64,000 nucleotides of DNA from an uncultured Desulfuromusa sp. Lineage in GTDB: Bacteria > Desulfobacterota > Desulfuromonadia > Desulfuromonadales > Geopsychrobacteraceae. Location: contig NZ_OY776574.1 of the NCBI RefSeq assembly GCF_963675815.1, forward strand, positions 490,001 to 554,000, read 5' to 3'. This document shows, in pieces, positions 53,768-63,821 of this stretch. A model generated the notes under the pieces. That model ran no database searches and was not told where the DNA came from. It saw only the letters and a list, made by a program, of their open reading frames with translations. The translations under genes were made by a program, and so were the position numbers. Every line of letters begins with the position of its first letter. Positions within the stretch are counted from its first letter, which is position 1.

Positions 53768-55456
53768 ATGTTTAAAATTGGAAGTATAGGCCGCACATAT
53801 CACCATATTCAACGCTATCGGAAAATCCTCACGGTATTGATAAAGTATGGATTTGGTGACCTCGTTGATGAACTCAAGATTGATCAGTATCTGGAAATCG
53901 GATTACAGCTTATCTCTCGTCAACGCCGAGAGGACATCGAAAGACTTTCTCACTCTGTCCGGTTACGGATGATTCTGGAAGAATTGGGCCCTACGTTCCT
54001 GAAAATGGGTCAGATCCTTTCCACTCGACCGGATCTGTTGCCCATTGAACTGATTCAAGAATTAACGAAGTTGCAAGATGAGGTTCCTCCGGTTCCCTTT
54101 TCCATAGTTGAAGAAACAATCGTCAAAGAATTCCACAAACCAATTGAGCAAATTTATTTGAACTTTGAGGAACAACCCTTAGCAGCTGCGTCCATCGGTC
54201 AAGTTCATAAAGCACAGCTTCTGGACGGAAGTCCGGTCGTTGTCAAAATCCAGCGCCCTGACATTAAGCACATTATTGAAGTTGACCTTGAAATTATGAT
54301 GCATCTGGCGGGCTTGATGGAGCACCATCTAGAAGGCTGGGACATTCAACATCCCACAAAAATCATAGAAGAGTTTGCACGGACACTTGGAAAAGAACTC
54401 GATTACACCTTGGAAGCCGCCTATACGGAGCGCTTTGCCAGACAATTTAAGAACGACGAAACCGTTTATGTTCCCAAGGTTTACCTAGAGTCATCAACAA
54501 CTAAAATTCTAACGATGGAATACATTCAAGGAATTAAAGCCTCTGCCATTGATCAGCTTGAGGAACACAATCTGGATCGAAAAAAAATTGCCAAGCGGGG
54601 ACTTATTTTAACCATGAAACAAATTTTCATTCATGGTTTTTTCCATGCAGATCCACACCCCGGAAATGTTTTTATTCTTCCCGATAACGTTCTTTGCTAT
54701 ATCGATTTTGGGATGATGGGCCGCCTTAACCTTGAGACCCGTGAAAATTTCGCGGATCTGCTTATGGGCATTGTTCGCCGGGATGAAACAGAGACTGCAA
54801 AAGCGCTGGTTAGCCTCACACAATCAGATGAGATAACGGACATCACCTTATTTGAAACAGATGTTGCTGAGTTTATAGACTTACATTGTTATCGCCCCCT
54901 CAAACAATTAAATCTTGGTAAGCTGTTGCATCAATTGTTACATCTAGCGACAAAAAATCATTTATCCATTTCACCTGATTTATTTTTGATGATTAAGTCT
55001 TTAAGTACAGCAGAAGGTCTGGGCCGACTCCTCGACCCAGACCTGGATGTTATCGCAGAGGCCACTCCTTCAATTAAGCGCATTCACCTTGAGCGCATGA
55101 GTCCAAGACGATTATCAAAAGAGTTTTCACGTTCTGGCAGAGATTTATTTCACCTGATGAAAGAGATTCCAGGAGAAGTTCGAACAATTCTTAAACTTAC
55201 CAGACAGGGCAAGATCAAAATGGAATTCGAACATCGTGGTTTGGAAACAATGCTTGCGACCCACGACCGGATCAGCAATCGATTGTCCTTTGCTGTTGTT
55301 CTTGCCTCCCTGGTCATTGGCTCTGGTCTCATTGTCCTCTCGGGCATTCCACCCAAGTGGCAAGAGATCCCGATTATCGGAATGGCAGGATTTTTGTTGG
55401 CAGGTTGTATGGGTTTCTGGCTGCTGATTTCAATCATCAGAAATGGAAAGATGTAA
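53768..55456 (+). CDS. ABC1/UbiB family atypical kinase
   Basis: A 562-residue protein kinase-like ATPase. The KxGQ motif (FLKMGQILSTRPDLLP), alanine-rich loop AAASIGQVHKAQL, VVKIQRP, catalytic FFHADPHPGNVF and metal-binding YIDFGMMGR are intact; two C-terminal helices anchor it to the membrane. UbiB supports quinone biosynthesis, but many bacterial ABC1 proteins act in isoprenoid lipid handling; no ubi genes are nearby, so no symbol is given. AGGGAG precedes ATG 53768, 19 bases after the permease stop. Confidence 0.9.
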   Translation: MFKIGSIGRTYHHIQRYRKILTVLIKYGFGDLVDELKIDQYLEIGLQLISRQRREDIERLSHSVRLRMILEELGPTFLKMGQILSTRPDLLPIELIQELTKLQDEVPPVPFSIVEETIVKEFHKPIEQIYLNFEEQPLAAASIGQVHKAQLLDGSPVVVKIQRPDIKHIIEVDLEIMMHLAGLMEHHLEGWDIQHPTKIIEEFARTLGKELDYTLEAAYTERFARQFKNDETVYVPKVYLESSTTKILTMEYIQGIKASAIDQLEEHNLDRKKIAKRGLILTMKQIFIHGFFHADPHPGNVFILPDNVLCYIDFGMMGRLNLETRENFADLLMGIVRRDETETAKALVSLTQSDEITDITLFETDVAEFIDLHCYRPLKQLNLGKLLHQLLHLATKNHLSISPDLFLMIKSLSTAEGLGRLLDPDLDVIAEATPSIKRIHLERMSPRRLSKEFSRSGRDLFHLMKEIPGEVRTILKLTRQGKIKMEFEHRGLETMLATHDRISNRLSFAVVLASLVIGSGLIVLSGIPPKWQEIPIIGMAGFLLAGCMGFWLLISIIRNGKM

Positions 55457-55577
55457 GCAAGAAGATTGAGTCGCTATCATCGTCCGGAAAAGACCTGATA
55501 AGATCTGAATAGATCATCTGCTGACCATCAACATCCACGCGGTTCCGTTCCCTGTAACGCCGACATTCTCCGGCCTC

Positions 55578-58154
55578 TCATGACGGGGTCTTATCAGCCT
55601 CATCCTCACCTGTCGATTCATTCAGGTGATATTCTTCCCGGAGTTTGTCCAGTCGCAGCTTCTCCTGCTCCAGTTTTGCATCGGCTTTGGCTGAACGCCG
55701 CGTTGCCTTGTCGAGTTGCTGCCGGATCTTAGCGAGTTCGGCATATAATATTTCTGCATTCTTTTCATCACCTTCCTTGCGCGCAGAAATAAGGGCAGCA
55801 AGCGTTTTCTCTAAATCGGCATTAAGCTCCAGCACTTCTTCGTCCACATTTTGTTGACGTTTTTGCGCTGCAGACAGGGCATCCTCAGCATCTGCAAACA
55901 AACCGGCAGCACCAGATTCCGGTTCAGCATCCAAATCAATTTCTTGAGCAGCAACGATTAAGGCGACCAGAGGAAGATGAGGCAACAAGTTGTCAGCCAT
56001 CTCTCCGTTGCTGTCGACAATCTTTCCTTCTTTCAAAGCCAAGGGTAAAAAAACCATACTGGCATCGGCAGAAGAATCGATAATAGTTGCTCGGCTACAA
56101 TCTTTGACAACAACAGCTTCAGCCGTGATCCTGTCCCGGTCAAGCTCCTGAACTAAATTTTCTTTTGTCGTGACTGCATTGCCATCCTGCTCCACAACCA
56201 GGACCCTTAACCGGGCATGCTGCCAGAAACTTGAACGGGTCATAAGATAACCCAACAACAGCATTAGAGACCCTGTATTCCCCGGCTGCAGCCAGATATC
56301 AATACGACGTTCATTTTCCGGTTGTTGATCCAATTTCTGCCACTCTTGTTCCAAAGCATCAAGAACGACAACATTGTAACCTAACCGCAATGAGGTCCGC
56401 AGATTCTGGCCAAAACGTTTCAAATGGTCGCTGAAAAATCGTTGCGTATACACGCCGTGAAAGTTCAGCAGAATCGTGTTGGCTCGCAGTGGCCCGATAC
56501 CGAATGATTGCAGCAATAACTGATTTCCGACTTCGAAAGAAGGCGCATTCACAACCAGTGGAAAAGCTTCCACACCGGAGTCGGCGATATCCTGATATAA
56601 TTCCTTTTCAGCTTCGTTTTTCAGTCGTATTTGCCGCACTCCTAGCCCCTGGAGGATTCTGACGGCAGTCACCAGCCCACTTTTACCAACGATCCAAGAT
56701 GAAAATTTGAGTAACCGTTTACGCCGCTCACGATCATCGGAATAAGCCAGCACCTGTGGACGCCAATCGCGGGGATGTTCCAGATCACGCGAAATCTGCA
56801 ACAGATGCTCACGAACTTGCTGTAGATGGTAAGAACGTTGACTATCAGCCCAGCGGCTTTTGCTGGTCGTCCGCTTCAGGTATTGGTAGAGGATATATAG
56901 AACCGCCACGGCAAGGGCGCCCGACTTCCAGTCAATGGCAAGCATGACAACAAGACAGATCAATGCCCCGGCAAGGCTGGCGCGTTGATGAAACCATTTG
57001 AAACGGGGTCGGAAAGAGGGGCTGGCAGCCCGGGCTTCAAAGTAGGTCGCATAATTGAGCAGGCCGTAGGAGATCAGAAAAAACATCGCCACCACACTGG
57101 CAATCAGGTTTAAGTTGCCTAAGCCTACCGTCAAAACAGCGATAACTGCTGCAAGGATAGTCGCTCGCTGCGGATTACCTGCGGGACCGACCCCTTTGGC
57201 AAAAAAGTTTAAAAGGGGAAAAACTTTATCCGCTGCCAATGACTGAAGAATCCGTGGGGCCCCCAGAAAAGATGCCATTGCTGAAGAAAGGGTCGCAGCA
57301 AACACCCCGGCGACAATCAGGAATGGGACAATTGCAACCCGGTTCATCGCCTGAAAATCACCAATGAGCTCATCCTGGGACAAATTTCCGGCAAAAAAGA
57401 CTGCCGCAGCCAAATAGACCAGAATTGAGACACCAACTGCCAGAAAGGTTCCCAACGGCAGACTTTTCCCCGGATCTTTGAGATCTCCGGACATACTGAC
57501 ACCCTGGGTAAAACCCGTCACTGCCGGAAAAAAAACGGCAAATAGAACCCAGAATCCCGGCCCTTCGGATACAGGCAACCAATTGTTCTGCAATAGAGCC
57601 ACATCCCAGTTCAAAGCTCCACCAATAAAAAAGGAAAGTAACGCCAGACAGAGCATTCCCATGACAACATATTGGAAACGTGTCGCCCAATCAGCACCTT
57701 TCCACGCCAAGGAAAACAATCCTGCAATGGCAAACAAAGCTATAAGCTGCGCGACTATTTCACTGCGACCAAAGAGTCCTGCGACGACCTCTCCAAAACC
57801 AATACAATAAAAACCAATAGACACCGCTTGAGCCAGAAACAGAACCAGCCCAAGAGCACCACCAAATTCAAAGCCCAGTGTTCGTGAAATCAAGTAATAA
57901 TCGCCGCCACCGCGTACGGTCAGATTGGTTGCTATCGCTGAGAGCGACAAACTTGTCAACACAGATATTGCGTTAGCGATCAATAAAATCAACAATGCCT
58001 GCCGGAGACCGGCGGCACCAACCACATAACCTAGACGCATAAAAAGAATAATGCCCAGGATCGTCAGGATACTCGGAGTGAATACTCCCGAGAAGGTGCC
58101 CAGCTTGTTCTCAGTGTTTTTCTTCTCAGGTTGATTGCTTTTTTGTTCGGTCAT
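55578..58154 (-). CDS. SLC12-like (cation-chloride cotransporter) permease with coiled-coil tail
   Basis: An 858-residue protein. Residues ~20-430 hold 12 membrane helices of the APC superfamily with SLC12-type sequence (LGTFSGVFTPSILTILGIIL at the start of TM1, VRGGGDYYLISRTLG, FPAVTGFTQGVSMSGDLKDP). A cytoplasmic domain (about 430-765) resembles the C-terminal SLC12 domain, including LLRFSSW-like and DCSRATIIDSSADASMVFLP segments. A long charged coiled coil (about 770-850) ends it. Expected role: ion-coupled transport of chloride, potassium or amino acid. Stands alone. Confidence 0.82.
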   Translation of the reverse strand: MTEQKSNQPEKKNTENKLGTFSGVFTPSILTILGIILFMRLGYVVGAAGLRQALLILLIANAISVLTSLSLSAIATNLTVRGGGDYYLISRTLGFEFGGALGLVLFLAQAVSIGFYCIGFGEVVAGLFGRSEIVAQLIALFAIAGLFSLAWKGADWATRFQYVVMGMLCLALLSFFIGGALNWDVALLQNNWLPVSEGPGFWVLFAVFFPAVTGFTQGVSMSGDLKDPGKSLPLGTFLAVGVSILVYLAAAVFFAGNLSQDELIGDFQAMNRVAIVPFLIVAGVFAATLSSAMASFLGAPRILQSLAADKVFPLLNFFAKGVGPAGNPQRATILAAVIAVLTVGLGNLNLIASVVAMFFLISYGLLNYATYFEARAASPSFRPRFKWFHQRASLAGALICLVVMLAIDWKSGALAVAVLYILYQYLKRTTSKSRWADSQRSYHLQQVREHLLQISRDLEHPRDWRPQVLAYSDDRERRKRLLKFSSWIVGKSGLVTAVRILQGLGVRQIRLKNEAEKELYQDIADSGVEAFPLVVNAPSFEVGNQLLLQSFGIGPLRANTILLNFHGVYTQRFFSDHLKRFGQNLRTSLRLGYNVVVLDALEQEWQKLDQQPENERRIDIWLQPGNTGSLMLLLGYLMTRSSFWQHARLRVLVVEQDGNAVTTKENLVQELDRDRITAEAVVVKDCSRATIIDSSADASMVFLPLALKEGKIVDSNGEMADNLLPHLPLVALIVAAQEIDLDAEPESGAAGLFADAEDALSAAQKRQQNVDEEVLELNADLEKTLAALISARKEGDEKNAEILYAELAKIRQQLDKATRRSAKADAKLEQEKLRLDKLREEYHLNESTGEDEADKTPS

Positions 58155-58302
58155 AAGTGTTCCCTGTCACCAGCAAGCAGTATCGGCCTGTAAGCCTGAC
58201 ATGGATTCAGGGCTCTTGCATCCTTGACCTTAACAACACAAGGAAAGACATATTCCTTCCCCATTTCTGACCTCACAACTTTGTTGGCAAGATACAGGAG
58301 AT

Positions 58303-59709
58303 TCATGACTTAAATAACATCTGTGCCGCATCAAAAATTGTCTCCGACAAAGTTGGGTGTGGATGGATAGATTGACGCAGGTCTTCACTGACGGCAGCCA
58401 TCTCTATGGCGACAACCCCTTCGGCAATTAATTCTCCGGCACCCGGCCCGGCGACCGCCATCCCCAGCAGTCGATCAGTTGCAGGGTCGACAATCAATTT
58501 TGTCATCCCGTCATCCCGCCCCAAAGTCAAAGTGCGGCCGTTCCCTCGCCAGGGGATTTTTGCGGTTTCAATTTTGATTTTCTGTTCCCTCGCTGCTGTT
58601 TCCGTCAAACCGCACCAGGCGATTTCCGGATCAGTGAACACAACTGCCGGTATTGCTCGGGGGTCAAAAACCGCTTTGCGGCCTGCAGCAGCCTCAACAG
58701 CAACACCGGCTTCTGCGTATGCCTTATGTGCCAGCATCGGTTCACCGGCAATATCTCCGATAGCAAATATGTGCGGTTCAGCAGTCCGTTGTTGTCCATC
58801 AACGATAATAAAATTCTTTTTATCCTTCTTGATAGAAGTATTTTCAAGTCCCAGGCTTTCAGTATTTGGTTTACGACCAATGGCAATCAGAACTTTTTTA
58901 AACCGCTTACTCGTTTGTTCTCCCTGTTTATCTTCGAGAGTCACCAACACCGAGCCTTTTTGTTCTTTGAGGGCGACAACCTTGGTGTTGAGAAGAATTG
59001 CAGCAAACTTCTTATCCAGTTTACGCTTCAAAACCGAAACCAGGTCCCGGTCACAACCAGGCAACAGGCCATTGGTCATTTCAACGACAGACACTTTGCT
59101 GCCCATGGCAGAATAGGCCGAACCTAATTCCAGACCAATATAGCCACCGCCAATGACCAATAGGGATTCGGGAACATCGTCAAGTTCCAACGCCCCTGTC
59201 GAATCAACAATTCTTTGACTGTCTTCTGCTATTCCCGGCAACATGATTGGTCGGGACCCGGTCGCCAGGATAGCCTGATCAAAACCCAACTCCGTTGTTG
59301 TACCATCAACCATTGCCACCTTTAACCTATGAGAATCTGTAAACTGCGCGGTCCCACGCAAATAGTTGATTTTCAATTTTTTAACTTTTGCCCCCAGGCC
59401 ATCCGTCAATTTCTCGACCACCCCATTTTTCCAGCTCCGAACCTCCTCTATACTGATTTCTGGTTTTGAAAACCTGACCCCTATCAGTTGAGATTCTTCA
59501 GCTTCTGAAACAACTTTTGCAACATGCAGCAACGCCTTTGAAGGAATACAGCCACGATGGAGACAAACCCCGCCCGGATTCATTTCGGGATCGATCAGAG
59601 TTACAGAAAGTCCTAGCTCCACAGCCTTGAAAGCAGCATGATACCCTCCGGGTCCCGCACCAATAATAACCAAATCGGCATGACCTGGGTTTTGTTCTGT
59701 TTGGTTCAT
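58303..59709 (-). CDS. lpdA: Dihydrolipoamide dehydrogenase (E3)
   Basis: A 468-residue FAD disulfide oxidoreductase that reoxidises the lipoyl group of the pyruvate dehydrogenase complex. FAD-binding VIIGAGPGGYHAA (15-27), redox pair Cys49 and Cys54 (GGVCLHRGCIPSKALLH), NAD-binding VIGGGYIGLELGSAYSAMG, and the catalytic HPHPTLSE at the C-terminus. Four bases after aceF; last gene of the operon. No clear terminator hairpin is seen after it. Confidence 0.95.
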   Translation of the reverse strand: MNQTEQNPGHADLVIIGAGPGGYHAAFKAVELGLSVTLIDPEMNPGGVCLHRGCIPSKALLHVAKVVSEAEESQLIGVRFSKPEISIEEVRSWKNGVVEKLTDGLGAKVKKLKINYLRGTAQFTDSHRLKVAMVDGTTTELGFDQAILATGSRPIMLPGIAEDSQRIVDSTGALELDDVPESLLVIGGGYIGLELGSAYSAMGSKVSVVEMTNGLLPGCDRDLVSVLKRKLDKKFAAILLNTKVVALKEQKGSVLVTLEDKQGEQTSKRFKKVLIAIGRKPNTESLGLENTSIKKDKKNFIIVDGQQRTAEPHIFAIGDIAGEPMLAHKAYAEAGVAVEAAAGRKAVFDPRAIPAVVFTDPEIAWCGLTETAAREQKIKIETAKIPWRGNGRTLTLGRDDGMTKLIVDPATDRLLGMAVAGPGAGELIAEGVVAIEMAAVSEDLRQSIHPHPTLSETIFDAAQMLFKS

Positions 59710-59713
59710 CAGT

Positions 59714-61051
59714 CTATCCTTTCATCACCAGGTTGAGAGGTTTTTCAATGGCTTCACAAATCCAGCGTAGGAAGCGGGCACCATCAGCACCATCAATCAC
59801 GCGATGATCATAAGTCAACGACAGGGTCATGACCTTTTCAGGGATAAATTCCTGACCATTCCAGCGCGGCTCTGTTTCTGCGCGCGATACCCCGAGAATA
59901 GCAACTTGAGGAGCATACACAATCGGGGTAAATGACGTTCCACCGATTCCACCCAGATTACTGATCGTAAAGGTTCCACCTTCAAGGTCAGCCGGGCTGA
60001 TTTTTCTTTCCCGGGTCTTGGCTGCCATTTGGTTCAACTCAAGCGCTAAAGACTCAATCCCTTTCTGGTTGGCATCACGAATCACCGGAACCAGTAAGCC
60101 ACCGGAGGTATCAACAGCAACGCCGACATGAATATATTTTTTCAGGATCAACTCTTTACTTGCAAGATCCAGACTGCTGTTAAATTGGGGAAAAGCCTTC
60201 AAGGCTGCGGCGCAAACCTTGACCAGAATTGCCGTCATTGTCAGTTTATTATCAGTATGTACACCGGAGTTAAAATCGCGACGGAATTCTTCAATCTCCG
60301 TCACCCGAGCTTTATCGTACTGTGTAACCATAGGAATTGTTGACCAGGCATAACCCATCGAATCTGCAGTGAGTTCGCGAACTTTGGATAAAGGTTCTCG
60401 AGAAATCTCCCCCCACTTACTGAAATCCGGAAGCGGTCGTTGGGCATGGAGCCCACGGAATTCACCCCTAACGGCAATTGTTGATTCTCCGCCGCTAACT
60501 CGCTGCATTGTATCGCGCACAAACAGACGCACATCTTCAGCACTAATCCGTCCTCCTGCACCTGTTCCTTGCACCTGATAGATATCAACACCCAGATCAC
60601 GTGCAATACGACGGACAGAAGGAGCCGCTGGAGCGACAAGATTGTCGCGGCGCACACTGGTGAGGTCAACAGGATCAGAAACCGGGTCAGCCGTTGCAGG
60701 AGGTAATGGCTCGGCCTCCGGCTGGATCGTTGCCGACTCTTTTGCCGGGACATCAGACGGTAAAGTTTCATCCTCGACATCTGCCGACGATGACGGTTCC
60801 CCGTCGGTCGTTGAAGCAGATTCCAGGAGCATAATCACTGAGCCAACAGCAGCATTATCCCCTTCTGCGACTTTAATCTCGGAAATCACTCCGGCAGCGG
60901 GGGATGGAATGGCAACAACAGCTTTATCGGTTTCCAGCTCCAGCAACGTCTGATCCTCTTCAACATGATCATTCACCGCGACCGCAATCGAAATAACCGT
61001 TCCGGCAGTCACGCCATCAGAAACCTCAGGGACAATAATTTCTAAAGACAT
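59714..61051 (-). CDS. aceF: Dihydrolipoamide acetyltransferase (E2)
   Basis: A 445-residue core subunit with a single lipoyl domain (1-75, lipoylated Lys43 in ELETDKAVVAIP), an acid/Pro/Ala linker, an E1/E3-binding domain (about 140-178; SVRRIARDLGVDIYQV) and the catalytic domain ending in YDHRVIDGADGARF. Many homologues carry two or three lipoyl domains; one is enough for activity. Nine bases after aceE. Confidence 0.95.
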   Translation of the reverse strand: MSLEIIVPEVSDGVTAGTVISIAVAVNDHVEEDQTLLELETDKAVVAIPSPAAGVISEIKVAEGDNAAVGSVIMLLESASTTDGEPSSSADVEDETLPSDVPAKESATIQPEAEPLPPATADPVSDPVDLTSVRRDNLVAPAAPSVRRIARDLGVDIYQVQGTGAGGRISAEDVRLFVRDTMQRVSGGESTIAVRGEFRGLHAQRPLPDFSKWGEISREPLSKVRELTADSMGYAWSTIPMVTQYDKARVTEIEEFRRDFNSGVHTDNKLTMTAILVKVCAAALKAFPQFNSSLDLASKELILKKYIHVGVAVDTSGGLLVPVIRDANQKGIESLALELNQMAAKTRERKISPADLEGGTFTISNLGGIGGTSFTPIVYAPQVAILGVSRAETEPRWNGQEFIPEKVMTLSLTYDHRVIDGADGARFLRWICEAIEKPLNLVMKG

Positions 61052-61060
61052 AATGTTCCT

Positions 61061-63745
61061 TTAATCGTTATGAGGGTTTAGTTTTTCAGGGTCAACCTTA
61101 TAATTTGTGATTGCTTTAGATAAAACGGATTTGCTGATTTCCCCAGTAGCAACCAGTTGAGATAGCGCAGCGACAACAATATAGCGAGCATCAACTTCGA
61201 AGAAATCGCGCAATGCGCTACGGCTGTCACTCCGTCCAAAACCATCCGTACCCAGACAATGGACAGGGCCGGGAAACCATTGAGAAACAGAAGCCGGCAA
61301 CACTTTCATATAATCTGATGCTGCCACAAAAACGCCCTCTTCTTTCTCCAGCAGTTGACTGATATAAGTTTTTTTAGGTTTTCCTTTGGGATGAAGAAGG
61401 TTCCAGCGCTCGACATCTATGGCATCCTGATAGAGTTCTTTGTAACTTGTAACACTCCAGACATCTGCTGCTATCCCATAATCTGCCTCAAGCAGGTTTT
61501 GCGCTTTGATTACTTCATTGAGAATCGCGCCACTTCCGAGAAGGTGAACCTTGGAATTTTTGCCCTTTATTTGTGCCGATTGAAAACGGTACATCCCCTT
61601 GATAATTCCTTCACGCACACCTTTTTGTTTCGGCATTGCCGGCATTTTATAGTTTTCGTTCATAACCGTCAGGTAGTAAATCAAATCCTCCTGATGGCAG
61701 TACATCCGGGTCAAACCTTCATGTACAATAACCGCTAATTCATAGGCAAAAGCAGGATCATAAGCTTTGACTTTGGTCGGCGCCAAAGCCAGGACATGAC
61801 TATGACCATCCTGATGTTGCAACCCTTCTCCTGCAAGGGTTGTTCGACCGGCAGTCGCTCCAATCAAAAACCCACGGGCCCGACTGTCACATGCCTGCCA
61901 GATCAGATCACCAACCCGCTGAAACCCGAACATCGAGTAAAAAGCATAGAACGGTATAGTTTGAACCTGGTTATTGGAGTAAGCACTGCCTGCAGCGATA
62001 AAGCTCGCCATGGAACCGGCCTCACTTAAACCTTCTTCGAGAATTGCTCCGGTTTTTTTCTCGTTATAGAAAAGCAGATTTCCCTTATCGACCGGCTCAT
62101 ACAGTTGCCCGGCATGGCTGTAGATTCCTGCCTGCCGAAATAGCGACTCCATGCCAAAAGTACGTGCTTCATCAGGAACAATCGGAACGATCAATTTTCC
62201 GAGTTCCGGATCACGCAACAACTTTGCCAACAGATTCACAAACACCATGGTTGTTGCTAGTTCCCGATCTCCGGAACCTTCAAGATAGTCTTGAACTAAC
62301 CAGTCAGTCTGGCAAGCCATAGGTTGACTGCCATCAAAACGTTTCGGCAAACAGCCACCGAGAGCCGCACGGCGTTCTTTTAAATATTTCATTTCCGGAC
62401 TGGAATCAGCAGGTTTGTAACAAGGAGCCTGAGAAATCTGGTCGTCGCTGATCGGAATATTGAAGCGGGTTCGAAACTCTTTCAATTCCTCTTCGTTGAG
62501 TTTCTTCTGTGAATGGGTGATATTTTTCCCTTCACCTGCTTCCCCCAATCCGTATCCTTTGATTGTTTGCGCCAAGATAACCGTAGGCGAACCTTTATGC
62601 TCAACGGCAGCCTTATAGGCTGCATAAACTTTGGCCGGATCATGACCACCACGGGTCAAGCGGCCTAATTGCTCATCCGTATAGTTTTCTACAAGCTGGA
62701 GTAATTCAGGGTATTTTCCAAAAAAATCTTGGCGGACAAAGGCTCCGTTTGAGGCTGTGTAACGTTGCATTTCACCGTCCAGAACTTCATCCATCCGCTG
62801 CACCAGACGCCCTGATTTATCCTCGTCCAACAAGCGATCCCAATCACTCCCCCAAATCACTTTAATGACATTCCACCCAGCGCCTCGGAATGCCGCCTCA
62901 AGTTCCTGGATAATTTTTCCATTACCACGGACCGGGCCATCAAGGCGCTGCAGATTACCATTGACCACAAAAATCAGGTTATCCAGATGTTCCCGTGCTG
63001 CCAGAGTGATCGCCCCTAAAGATTCCGGCTCATCCATTTCACCATCACCCAGCATCGCCCAAACTTTACGGCCACTTTTTTTGCGCAAGCCCCGATCTAC
63101 AAGGTAATGATTAAACCGGGCTTGGTATATAGCGGTTAAAGCCGTCAACCCCATTGACACTGTCGGAAATTCCCAGAAATCTTTCATCAAGAAAGGATGA
63201 GGGTAAGAAGATAGCCCCCCTTGAGGGTTGAGCTCATTCCTGAAATGACTCAGATCCTGTTCAGTCAGACGCCCTTCCATAAAAGCCCTGGAATAAACCC
63301 CGGGAGCGGCATGTCCCTGGAAATAAACCATATCCCCGAGAAAATCATCCGTCCTGCCACGCCAGAAATGATTAAATCCGACCTCCCAGAGATTGGCAAC
63401 TGAAGCATAGGTTGAGATATGTCCGCCTATGCCGTCAGATTCACGGTTTGCACGCACGACCATCGCCATAGCATTCCAGCGAATGATTGATTTAATCCTT
63501 CGCTCAAGTTCTCTGTTCCCGGGGAAGTTTGGTTGTCGCGTATGCGGGATCGTGTTGATATATGGAGTATTGGCAGTAAAAGGGATACTGACCCCCTGCT
63601 CCTGGGCACGGATCTGCAATTGTCTGAGGAGTTGCCGCACCCGCTCTGGTCCCTGTTCCTTCAGAACATAATCCAGAGACTCACGCCATTCCTTATTTTC
63701 TATATCGAGAGTCTTTTTTAAATCCTGCGATTTTTCAATTGTCAT
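61061..63745 (-). CDS. aceE: Pyruvate dehydrogenase E1, homodimeric type
   Basis: An 894-residue ThDP enzyme that decarboxylates pyruvate and passes the acetyl group to E2 (EC 1.2.4.1). The AceE-type GDGEMDEPES metal/ThDP motif and GHISTYASVANLWEVGFNHF are present; length matches E. coli AceE (887). ATG 63745 is chosen because AAAGGAG is nine bases upstream; ATG codons further upstream overlap or precede that site. First gene of aceE-aceF-lpdA. Confidence 0.96.
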   Translation of the reverse strand: MTIEKSQDLKKTLDIENKEWRESLDYVLKEQGPERVRQLLRQLQIRAQEQGVSIPFTANTPYINTIPHTRQPNFPGNRELERRIKSIIRWNAMAMVVRANRESDGIGGHISTYASVANLWEVGFNHFWRGRTDDFLGDMVYFQGHAAPGVYSRAFMEGRLTEQDLSHFRNELNPQGGLSSYPHPFLMKDFWEFPTVSMGLTALTAIYQARFNHYLVDRGLRKKSGRKVWAMLGDGEMDEPESLGAITLAAREHLDNLIFVVNGNLQRLDGPVRGNGKIIQELEAAFRGAGWNVIKVIWGSDWDRLLDEDKSGRLVQRMDEVLDGEMQRYTASNGAFVRQDFFGKYPELLQLVENYTDEQLGRLTRGGHDPAKVYAAYKAAVEHKGSPTVILAQTIKGYGLGEAGEGKNITHSQKKLNEEELKEFRTRFNIPISDDQISQAPCYKPADSSPEMKYLKERRAALGGCLPKRFDGSQPMACQTDWLVQDYLEGSGDRELATTMVFVNLLAKLLRDPELGKLIVPIVPDEARTFGMESLFRQAGIYSHAGQLYEPVDKGNLLFYNEKKTGAILEEGLSEAGSMASFIAAGSAYSNNQVQTIPFYAFYSMFGFQRVGDLIWQACDSRARGFLIGATAGRTTLAGEGLQHQDGHSHVLALAPTKVKAYDPAFAYELAVIVHEGLTRMYCHQEDLIYYLTVMNENYKMPAMPKQKGVREGIIKGMYRFQSAQIKGKNSKVHLLGSGAILNEVIKAQNLLEADYGIAADVWSVTSYKELYQDAIDVERWNLLHPKGKPKKTYISQLLEKEEGVFVAASDYMKVLPASVSQWFPGPVHCLGTDGFGRSDSRSALRDFFEVDARYIVVAALSQLVATGEISKSVLSKAITNYKVDPEKLNPHND

Positions 63746-63792
63746 ATACATCTGCTCCTTTGGCATGATCGACATATAAAAAGCTGACTAAA

Positions 63793-63821
63793 ATAATACA
63801 CAATTATTGGTTCCCTGTCAG
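63793..63821 (-). promoter_or_regulatory. Sigma-70 promoter of the pyruvate dehydrogenase operon
   Basis: On the minus strand CTGACA (63821-63816) and TATTAT (63798-63793), each five of six matches to consensus, are spaced by exactly 17 bases. Transcription would start near 63786, about 40 bases before the aceE ATG. The rest of the stretch from 63746 to 64000 shows no gene. Confidence 0.65.

Noticed and set aside
58406..59116. Open frame of 236 codons antisense to lpdA
   Set aside because: Pro/Ser/Ala-rich shadow of a conserved gene, no family match.
63793..63821. PdhR operator over the aceE promoter
   Set aside because: Only a single ATTGGT half-site is present; the inverted partner ACCAAT at the right distance is missing.
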